The position numbers were made by a program, and so were the translations under genes. Of a stretch of DNA of 15,886 bases, positions 1-8,231 are shown in pieces (the stretch's first letter is position 1; each line of letters begins with the position of its first letter). The notes beneath the pieces are model-generated. The model was given only the letters and a program-made list of their open reading frames with translations. It was not told the DNA's origin and ran no database searches. The stretch is from NCBI GenBank assembly GCA_028287035.1, contig JAQBQL010000040.1, forward strand, positions 1 to 15,886, written 5' to 3'. The DNA is from Labilithrix sp. Its GTDB lineage: Bacteria; Myxococcota; Polyangia; Polyangiales; Polyangiaceae.

Positions 1-1752
<1,752 letters not shown>

Positions 1753-1767
1753 GAGGGCGACCGATTT

Positions 1768-3198
1768 TTACCACAGCTTGCCGGTCGGTCCGTGCTCCGT
1801 TCGGCGCTTCCGCTTCGCGGCGGGCGTGCGCGGCGTGACGGCGGCGCGGGCGACGGTCGCGACCTTCTTCGCGAGGCGGGCCGCGCGATGGCCGCGCCGC
1901 TCCTCCGTCTCGCCGGTGCCCACGGCGACGACCGCGAGGGCCCGCGCCGCGTCCTTCGCGTGGTGCTCGTAGAGCTTCGCGAGCTCGAGCCGCACCGAGG
2001 GATCGTCGACGGTAGCCGCGAGCGTCTCGAAGTCGGCGAGCGCGCGCGCCTTGTCGCCGCGCGCCTTCGAGAGGTCGGCGCGCACGCGCAGGCCGGCGTG
2101 ACCGGCGCCGCGCTCGAGCGCCGCCTCGATCACCTGCTCGGCGTGCTCCTTCTGGCCGGCGCGCTTCAGGGTGCGTGCGACCCCGACCAGATCGTCGGCG
2201 TGGAGCTGCGAGCCCTCGAACGGCTCGCCGTACAGCGCGACGATGGCGGCCATCGAGACGACGTCCCACAGGTTGTGCTCGACGACGCCGAGGAGGGCGC
2301 GCGGATCGCCGGTGCGGAGGAAGTGCAGGTAACACGCGCAGACCTCGCCCGACGGGACGTCGTCCTCGCGGACGAAGCCGAGCACCTCGCGCTCGACCGC
2401 GCCGAGCCGCGCGCCGAAGCCGCGACCGTGGTGGAGGCGCCGGGCGACGTGGACGAGATCGAGGTGCGGGGGCTCGCGCGGAAACGGCGCGCGTCCCATC
2501 ACGAAGCGCGTGCGCAGGACCGGCAGGTCGAAGCTCTTGCCGTTGAACGTGACGAGCATCGACGCCTGCGCGATGCGCTCGGCCACGCGCTGGAGGACCG
2601 GCGCCTCCTCGCCGAGCTGACGCACGAGGAGCTGCTCGCAGACGAGGCCGACGCCCTCGTCCCACCACGCGAGGCCGATCAGGAAGGCGACCGTGCCGGC
2701 GCCGGGTCCGAGGCCGGTGGTCTCGGTGTCGAGGTAGAGCGCGCCTGCCGGATCGCACGCGGCGAGCGACGGATCGAGGGCAAGAAGCGCGAGGAGCTCG
2801 CGCGAGGCCTTGCGCGCGCCGGTGACGGGAACGCGGCCCACGCGGTGGGCGCCGGAGAGGCGAAGCGTCCGGACGTGCAGCGGACCGAGCTCGGTGCGCT
2901 CCACGCAGAACGGGAGCTCCGGGACGTCGACCTGGGGCGGCGCGTGGACCTTGCCCTGGTTGCGCGTCAGGATCGCGTCCATGCGCCGGCGGAGATCCTC
3001 GAGCACGCCGGGGCCGCTGCTGGGCGCCGGCTCTCCCGTCGTGCCCGTCGTGCCCGAGGCGTCTTCGGCGCTGGCCTCGCTGGCGTCGCGGGCGGGCGCG
3101 CTCGGCGCGGGCGACGCGAACGAGATGAACGGCGCCCGCGGCTCCGTGTCCGCGGGCCCGGCGCTGGTGAGCCGGGCGAGCCTGTTGCGCAGTGCCAT
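1768..3198 (-). CDS. YprB-type RNase H-fold 3'-5' exonuclease with helical-repeat C-terminus
   Basis: This is a probable cytoplasmic metal-dependent exonuclease of the YprB / RNase_H_2 (DEDD-like) group; its substrate is unknown. All three exonuclease motifs of the 476-residue protein are visible. Exo I is LDTETTG at residues 156-162, with D157 and E159 as metal ligands. Exo II is TFNGKSFD at 217-224 with D224. Exo III is EHNLWDVVSM at 307-316 with H308 and D312. Residues 1-75 are a low-complexity Ala/Ser/Pro linker. Residues about 330-440 are Ala/Leu/Glu-rich helices resembling TPR repeats, and the last 35 residues are strongly basic, which could help bind nucleic acid. The start is the ATG at 3198-3196, without an obvious ribosome-binding site. 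The gene lies 15 bp upstream of leuS and 50 bp downstream of the peptidase gene. In other bacteria YprB-like proteins often sit beside a DExD/H helicase, but none is seen here. Confidence 0.87.
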   Translation of the reverse strand: MALRNRLARLTSAGPADTEPRAPFISFASPAPSAPARDASEASAEDASGTTGTTGEPAPSSGPGVLEDLRRRMDAILTRNQGKVHAPPQVDVPELPFCVERTELGPLHVRTLRLSGAHRVGRVPVTGARKASRELLALLALDPSLAACDPAGALYLDTETTGLGPGAGTVAFLIGLAWWDEGVGLVCEQLLVRQLGEEAPVLQRVAERIAQASMLVTFNGKSFDLPVLRTRFVMGRAPFPREPPHLDLVHVARRLHHGRGFGARLGAVEREVLGFVREDDVPSGEVCACYLHFLRTGDPRALLGVVEHNLWDVVSMAAIVALYGEPFEGSQLHADDLVGVARTLKRAGQKEHAEQVIEAALERGAGHAGLRVRADLSKARGDKARALADFETLAATVDDPSVRLELAKLYEHHAKDAARALAVVAVGTGETEERRGHRAARLAKKVATVARAAVTPRTPAAKRKRRTEHGPTGKLW

Positions 3199-3200
3199 CG

Positions 3201-3224
3201 TTCAGTAGACTACACCTGTTCAGT
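3201..3224. repeat. Short direct and inverted repeats upstream of the exonuclease gene
   Basis: The 50-bp gap 3199-3248 is clearly poorer in GC than its surroundings. It holds TTCAGT twice (3201-3206 and 3219-3224) and between them the inverted repeat GTAG-A-CTAC (3205-3213). It could be an operator or promoter region for the exonuclease-leuS pair, but no convincing -35/-10 pair with proper spacing was found. Confidence 0.25.
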
Positions 3225-3248
3225 GCAAGCGCCCAGCGATGCTGCGGA

Positions 3249-4760
3249 TCAGGGGATCTTGGCGGCCACGAGCGTACGTGCGTCCTGCCCCAGGATCTGC
3301 CGGCGCACCCACGCCATCGGCGGCTCCTCGCGGGCAGCGCGCGCCCGGACGCCGTCCTTCGCGATGCCGAGCGACGCGAGCAGCCCTTCGATGTCGATGC
3401 GCTCGCCGCCCGAGGCATGGCGGACGACCATGTCGCTGAGCACCTTGGTGCCGGTCACCTCGTCGCCGAGCGCGATGACCTCGGCGACCGTCCACACCTT
3501 CGTCGCGTCACCGCCGCGGGCCAGCGCGGCGCGCACGACGTCGTCGAGCGAGCGCTTGCCGCGGGTCTCGGCGCGGATGCGTACGTCGGCGGCGAAGCAG
3601 AAGAGCGCGCCGCCCCAGTAGATCGAGTCGAGGTCGTCGCGCTCGGCGAGGCTCCTCGTCGCCGCGCCCCGAGCCGGGACCCCGCGCGGCATGTTACGGG
3701 CGAACTGGCGGTACACGTCGTCGGCGGTCATCCAGCCGGCACGCGCCCTCAGGATCGGCTCGTAGTACGTGGCGAGCCCCTCGCCGAGCCAGCGGCCCTC
3801 GCCGCGGAAGGTCGGGAAACCGAGATGGAACATCTCGTGGACGAGCACCCAGTCGTCGCGCCGCGCCGCCTCCTTCATGCGGTCGCCGACGACCAGCACC
3901 ACGGAGGCGCCGGCCAGGGAGAGCACCTTTCCGAAGACGACCTCCTCCTCGCCCTTCTCCGGGACCACGAAGAGCGTCGACCGCTGCACCGGGAACTTCC
4001 CGAAGAGCGGGGTCATGACGCCGGCCGAGTCAGCGACCCAGGCGCGCACGTCCTCGTCGCTCATCGCGAGCGGCTCGCGGCCGACCATCGTGACGTCGAC
4101 GCGCGCCTCCCCCTCCCCGCGCGGCGATGGCACCGCGACGCGCATCTTCCGCATCGGGCCGAAGGCCGTGAAGCTCCCCTCGTCGAGATCGTAGGACCGG
4201 AAGGCAAAGCGCCGACCCGAGTCGTCGGCGGGCTGGAGGCCCGAGCTGAACCCGCCGTCGTCGCCGGGCGTCGCGACGTTCACGGTCACCGGCACGTCCG
4301 TCCTCGGCGAGGGATGCGCGAGCCAGGCGAGCGCCGGCGAGAGCGTCGCGTCGCCGACGCGGCGCGCGCAGTCCACCTCGTCACCGCAGGCCTGCGCGAG
4401 CTGCCCCAGGTCGATGGCGTAGCGGATCGTGCAGTGGGTCGTGCACGATGGCTCGGCCCACCCGGCGCCGTGACGCTCGACGGTGCGCCAGCCGGCGCTC
4501 GTCCTCACCTCGAGGCCGCGCACGAACGGAGCGGAGTCAGGCGCGATCGCGATCTGCGGCGTGCGCGCATCGTCGAAGGTCGCCTGCACCGTGACGACGC
4601 GGGAACCTCGGGCCGGCGCCTCCACCTCGTAGGCCCAGGCGCCCGACGGCCGGGGCTCGGCCGCGGGCCGCATGCACGAGACACCGAGGAGCAGGAGCGG
4701 CAGGGCGAGCGCAGCACGCCCCGACCGGGGCGCGCGGACCCTGTGCTGCAGCGCGTCCAT
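3249..4760 (-). CDS. M61-like zinc metallopeptidase, probable lipoprotein
   Basis: This is a probable exported gluzincin peptidase. The active-site block is VHEMFHLGF, with the HExxH motif at residues 308-312 and the likely third zinc ligand E327 in WLGEGLATYYE. That arrangement resembles the WFxEGxTxYY block of M61 glycyl-aminopeptidases and the M1/M61 clan. Residues 1-29 form a signal sequence with a basic N-region, a Leu/Ala-rich core and a cysteine at 29. The lipobox (GVSC) is acceptable at -1 and -2 but atypical at -3, so lipid attachment is likely rather than certain. Residues 40-210 look like a beta-rich N-terminal domain, and residues after 330 form the helical domain. No PDZ domain follows, unlike typical M61 proteins. 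Three cysteine-containing segments (C106/C110, C125/C131) could form disulfides outside the cytoplasm. The start ATG (4760-4758) is 47 bp after the metallophosphoesterase stop. The substrate is unknown. Confidence 0.83.
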   Translation of the reverse strand: MDALQHRVRAPRSGRAALALPLLLLGVSCMRPAAEPRPSGAWAYEVEAPARGSRVVTVQATFDDARTPQIAIAPDSAPFVRGLEVRTSAGWRTVERHGAGWAEPSCTTHCTIRYAIDLGQLAQACGDEVDCARRVGDATLSPALAWLAHPSPRTDVPVTVNVATPGDDGGFSSGLQPADDSGRRFAFRSYDLDEGSFTAFGPMRKMRVAVPSPRGEGEARVDVTMVGREPLAMSDEDVRAWVADSAGVMTPLFGKFPVQRSTLFVVPEKGEEEVVFGKVLSLAGASVVLVVGDRMKEAARRDDWVLVHEMFHLGFPTFRGEGRWLGEGLATYYEPILRARAGWMTADDVYRQFARNMPRGVPARGAATRSLAERDDLDSIYWGGALFCFAADVRIRAETRGKRSLDDVVRAALARGGDATKVWTVAEVIALGDEVTGTKVLSDMVVRHASGGERIDIEGLLASLGIAKDGVRARAAREEPPMAWVRRQILGQDARTLVAAKIP

Positions 4761-4772
4761 GCCCGGGCCCTA

Positions 4773-4810
4773 GCATCAGGGATGCCGGCGCACGGAGGAC
4801 GGCGCCGTCA
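4773..4810. other. Short palindromes between metallophosphoesterase and peptidase genes
   Basis: A perfect 12-bp palindrome (GACGGCGCCGTC, 4798-4809) overlaps the metallophosphoesterase stop codon at 4810-4808. A second small hairpin (GCATC-AGG-GATGC, 4773-4785) lies just downstream on the minus strand. Neither is followed by a T-run, so an intrinsic terminator is not supported. Rho-dependent ending or read-through into the peptidase gene is equally possible. Confidence 0.25.
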
Positions 4811-6571
4811 CTCGCCGGGGGTCCACCGGAAGGTGTCGACGAGCACCGGGACGGGCCGCGCCACCGGATCCACGACGCCGATCACCCAGGCGTCGACCTG
4901 CGCGCCGCCCGCGGCGCCGGCACGCACGCGCAGCCGCACGAAGTGCTTGTACCCCGGCGACCCCATGGCCGCGTAGGCCTGCGCGTGATTCAGGCCGAGC
5001 CGCGCGAGCAGGGCCAGCATGGCGCCGAAGAGGAAGGCGCTCACGATCGTCGCCAGGACGAGGCCGCCCGTGAAGGCGAGCGGCGATGCCCACCGGCCGA
5101 TCAGGCGCACCGCGACGCGGTCGCTCACGATGCCGACGCCCACCGGGAGGAACCCGATGACGAGCCCGAGCACCGCCGCGAAGGGCCCGAGCCGAGCGGC
5201 ACGGTGTCGCCGCCATCCCACGAGCATCGCGGTGCCGAATGCCACGATGAGGCTGATCACCAGGGCGACCGTCGCGCTCGCGCGGACCCCGCCCCGGAAG
5301 TGCTCGGCGAGCGCCACGAGGTCACCGAGCGCGAAGATCGCCGGCAGGATCCAGCCGGCGCGGCCGAGCGCGGCGAAGACCGGCAGCTGCGTGAGGAGCT
5401 TCCACGAGGCGCGCGGGCCCGGGAACTCGGCATCGATGGCGTACTCGGCGCCGCTGGCGATGCGTGCACCATGCAAGAAGGCGCCGCCGCCGCCCGCGAC
5501 CACGTGGATGCTCTTGCCCTCGCGGGAGCGCTCGTAGTGATGGATGTCGCCGGCGAGGAGCAGCGTCGGGTTCACGGGCATGCGGATGCCGAGCGAGGCG
5601 AGGGTCGCGACGCCGTTGTCGCGCGTCTCGCCCCACGACCGCGCCGGGTCGGGCATGACCACGAGCCGCGCCGGCGCACCGGGGATGGCGAAATAGGCCT
5701 CCTGCCTCACGTCGACGCGTTTCAGCTGCCGGTCGACGCCGAACAGATCGAGGCCCGGCGCGAGCGGGATCCGGAAGTAGCTCGCCCGCTGCACCGCGAG
5801 GTACCCCGCGAGCGCCAGGGCGGTCGGCTTCTTCACCTGGTCGCCGCGGGCGAACGCCTCGGCCCACGCGAGCACCGGGTGCTGCTCGGGCGCGGGGTGC
5901 TGCGCGTCGGCGACGGGCGGGGCGTCCTCGAACGCGCACGGGGCCTGGCAGAGCCGCGAGAAGCCGTCGAGGCCGTCGTACCAGTCGTGGTTTCCGGGGA
6001 CGGCGAGGAGCACGCGCGGTCCGCCGGCAGCGTGCTTCTCGAGCACGCGGTTCCACGGCTCGACCAGGCGCCGCGTCATCTCGCGCACGGTCGCGACGGG
6101 GTACGCGAGGTCGCCGCCGTGGAAGAGGATGTCGCCGCGCGGCAGGACGAGGCGCTCGCCCGGGGCGTCGGGGTCCGGCACGTCGTACTCGGCGACGAAC
6201 AGCTGCGCGACCACCTCGCTGACCGTCGCGTCGTCGCCGGTGTCGCTCACGAAGTCCATCCAGACCTCGCCGCCCATGGCCTCGGCGAGCGTGTGCTCCC
6301 GACGCGCCATCGCCTGGGCGCTCGTGCGCGTCGCGCGGGGGCCGATGATCTCGAGGATGCGCCCGAGGAGCACGTCCGGCGCCTCGGGGATCATCCACTG
6401 CCGCGAGTCGATGTTGTCGGTGGCTATGGCCGAGGCCACGAGGTGGCGGAGGTGACCCCAGAACGCGCTGAAGCCGAACCACGCGATCGCGCGCGGGCGC
6501 CGCGAGCCGCGCGTGATGCGGGGCCCCGCGTCGTCCTTGGGCCAGGGCTCGAGCCGTACGGGTGCGGGCAA
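4808..6571 (-). CDS. Membrane-anchored calcineurin-like metallophosphoesterase
   Basis: This is a probable phosphoester hydrolase with a dinuclear metal centre. Its motifs in order are SDTGDD (residues 109-114), GGDLAYP (152-158), PGNHDWYDG (192-200) and AGDIHHYER (340-348). Motif I is D-x-G rather than D-x-H and motif II is GDxxY. Both are typical of the purple-acid-phosphatase-like branch. The FVSDTGDD, GNHDWYDG and SYF blocks match a widespread uncharacterised family of bacterial metallophosphoesterases. The catalytic part covers about residues 100-370. Four hydrophobic segments follow at about 405-425, 431-452, 463-482 and 498-525, so the enzyme is membrane-bound, and a soluble beta-rich tail ends the protein. 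There is no signal peptide, which favours a cytoplasmic catalytic domain. The likely start is TTG (6571-6569). No ATG or GTG lies between it and the in-frame upstream stop, and the residues just after it look family-conserved. The substrate is unknown. Confidence 0.9.
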   Translation of the reverse strand: MPAPVRLEPWPKDDAGPRITRGSRRPRAIAWFGFSAFWGHLRHLVASAIATDNIDSRQWMIPEAPDVLLGRILEIIGPRATRTSAQAMARREHTLAEAMGGEVWMDFVSDTGDDATVSEVVAQLFVAEYDVPDPDAPGERLVLPRGDILFHGGDLAYPVATVREMTRRLVEPWNRVLEKHAAGGPRVLLAVPGNHDWYDGLDGFSRLCQAPCAFEDAPPVADAQHPAPEQHPVLAWAEAFARGDQVKKPTALALAGYLAVQRASYFRIPLAPGLDLFGVDRQLKRVDVRQEAYFAIPGAPARLVVMPDPARSWGETRDNGVATLASLGIRMPVNPTLLLAGDIHHYERSREGKSIHVVAGGGGAFLHGARIASGAEYAIDAEFPGPRASWKLLTQLPVFAALGRAGWILPAIFALGDLVALAEHFRGGVRASATVALVISLIVAFGTAMLVGWRRHRAARLGPFAAVLGLVIGFLPVGVGIVSDRVAVRLIGRWASPLAFTGGLVLATIVSAFLFGAMLALLARLGLNHAQAYAAMGSPGYKHFVRLRVRAGAAGGAQVDAWVIGVVDPVARPVPVLVDTFRWTPGE

Positions 6572-6581
6572 CCCGCGCAGC

Positions 6582-6595
6582 GTAACCCGGGTGAC
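6582..6595. promoter_or_regulatory. Near-perfect palindrome just upstream of the TTG start
   Basis: GTAACCCGGGTGAC is a 14-bp inverted repeat with one mismatch. It lies 10 to 24 bases before the TTG start of the metallophosphoesterase, in the 51-bp gap after the vWA gene. The position would suit an operator or a structure that limits translation; no regulator can be named. Confidence 0.3.
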
Positions 6596-6622
6596 CGCGG
6601 CGCGCGCGGGTCGCGGCCGGGG

Positions 6623-8173
6623 CTAGAAGCCGAGCTGGGAGGCGGACTCCTGGTTCAGGCGGACCGAGGCCTTGCCCTCGCGTGACGACGGCGAGGCCGG
6701 GGCGGCGGCAACGGGAGCGCCGCGACCGAACGCATTGCCGGCGCCGCTCCCCTTCGCGTCGCCGGGCGGAGGCGGGGCGAAGCTGCGGTCGGCCTGGGCA
6801 ACCGCGCCGAGCTGGTCCTCGAAGTCGCGATCCAGGGACCTCGTCGCGCGCCGCGGGGCGGCGGTCGGGGCAGCAGCGGCGAACGCGAGCGAGGTGGTCT
6901 CGGAGCGCTTCAGCTCGTCCTTCCGGGCGGCGAGCTTCGCGCGGGCCTCGCCAGCGCGGCCGTCCTCGAACAGCTTGTTGGCCTCGGTCAGTGTCGCGGC
7001 GGTCCGGCTGCGTTCCACGCGCGCGGCCACGAAAGGATCGAGCTCACGCTGCTCCGAGCCGTCGCCGCGCACGGCGACCGCGAGGGCGCCGCCGCACGAT
7101 CCGTCGCTCTTCCTGGCGAGATCGCGGTACGCGAGCTTCACGTCCGCGACCGCCTGGGTGCCCTCGCGATCGGCCGGTACGCGAAGCTTCACGAGCACCG
7201 TCTTCTCCTGCTTCGCGCTGAACGTGCCGAACGGGACGATGAGCTTGTTGCCCTCGCGGCGGAAGCTCCGGTCGAACACCTCCGCGACCTCGACTCCCGG
7301 CGCGAGGTCGATGGCGAGCTCCGCCTCCTTCGCGACGGAGGCGAGCACGTCGTCGAACTCCTGCGAGAACACCGCGGGGAGGCCGCTCGCGTTGGCGACG
7401 AAGTAGTGGCGACCGTTCCCCTCGCTCGCGAGCGCGGCCATGACCTTCTCGTCGAAGTCGACGTCGACGCCGATCGTCGAGATGGTGACGCCCTTGCCGC
7501 CCATGCGGCTCGCCATCGCGCGGAGGCCCGGCATGTCCCGGATGCCGGAGTTGGTCGCGCCGTCCGAGAGGAGGATCATCCGGTTGACGTGGTCACCGCC
7601 GAGCGACGTCTGCGCGAGCTCGCGCATCGCCTCCTGCATGCCGCAGGAGATGCAGGTGTCGCCGCCCAGACGGATGGCGCGGATCGCGCTCTCGATGGCG
7701 GGGCGGCTGCCGGCGCTCACGCGCGTGGGGGCGACGACGACCTGCGCGGCCGCGTCGAACGCGACCACCGTGACGCTGTCTCCGTCGCGCAGCCGCTCGA
7801 TGGCAGTTACCGCGGCGTTGATGGCGTTCGCGATGCGGTCACCCTTCATCGAGCCGGAGCGATCGATGACGAGCGCGAGGTTCAGCGGGGCGCTCGCGCC
7901 GGCGCCCTGCCCGTCGGCGGCGGCGACCTGGGCGAAGAGGAAGGTCTCGCCGCGCCCGTTCTTCGCGATCGACGCGTGGCCGAGGCGCGCGTCGAGGGCC
8001 AGCGTGTCGCCGGCGACGACGCGCGACGGATCCGCGGGGTCGTCCACCTTTGCCCCCGCGGGCTCCTTCGTCACGGCGACCGCGCTGGCCGGTCCGGTCG
8101 GGATGGCGAAGGCCCCGGCCGTGCTGGCGAGGACTCCGGCGAGGGCGATGGCAACGGTGGTCTTCAGCTTCAT
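6623..8173 (-). CDS. Secreted von Willebrand factor A domain protein
   Basis: This exported protein carries a metal-binding vWA domain, probably acting in protein-protein contacts at the cell envelope. Residues 1-23 are a clear signal peptide (basic start, hydrophobic core, AFA cleavage site). The vWA domain runs from about 97 to 275. Its MIDAS residues are DRSGS at 104-108, T173 in GDTC, and SDG at 203-205. A CISC pair at 174-177 sits directly beside the MIDAS threonine and could form a disulfide. Residues 285-400 form a beta-rich region after the vWA domain. The last 100 residues are low-complexity (Ala/Pro/Arg-rich). The ATG at 8173 is preceded by GAGG (8180-8183) six bases away, a good ribosome-binding site, and an in-frame stop at 8227-8225 closes the frame upstream. 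The gene begins 58 bp after the redox operon, so it may or may not be co-transcribed. Its function is not known. Confidence 0.92.
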   Translation of the reverse strand: MKLKTTVAIALAGVLASTAGAFAIPTGPASAVAVTKEPAGAKVDDPADPSRVVAGDTLALDARLGHASIAKNGRGETFLFAQVAAADGQGAGASAPLNLALVIDRSGSMKGDRIANAINAAVTAIERLRDGDSVTVVAFDAAAQVVVAPTRVSAGSRPAIESAIRAIRLGGDTCISCGMQEAMRELAQTSLGGDHVNRMILLSDGATNSGIRDMPGLRAMASRMGGKGVTISTIGVDVDFDEKVMAALASEGNGRHYFVANASGLPAVFSQEFDDVLASVAKEAELAIDLAPGVEVAEVFDRSFRREGNKLIVPFGTFSAKQEKTVLVKLRVPADREGTQAVADVKLAYRDLARKSDGSCGGALAVAVRGDGSEQRELDPFVAARVERSRTAATLTEANKLFEDGRAGEARAKLAARKDELKRSETTSLAFAAAAPTAAPRRATRSLDRDFEDQLGAVAQADRSFAPPPPGDAKGSGAGNAFGRGAPVAAAPASPSSREGKASVRLNQESASQLGF

Positions 8174-8231
8174 CGGGGTCCTCGGTACGGGCGAGCTCCG
8201 GGAACGGTCTCCGCCGGCTGCTCCTTACAGG

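Noticed and set aside
3204..3228. Sigma-70 promoter (TTGCAC and TCTACT) upstream of the exonuclease gene
   Set aside because: The spacing is about 13 bases and the matches are weak.
4798..4809. Intrinsic terminator after the metallophosphoesterase gene
   Set aside because: The palindrome has no loop and no following T-run on the minus strand.
7640..7663. A c-type heme site in the vWA protein
   Set aside because: The motif is CISCG, with no histidine after the second cysteine.
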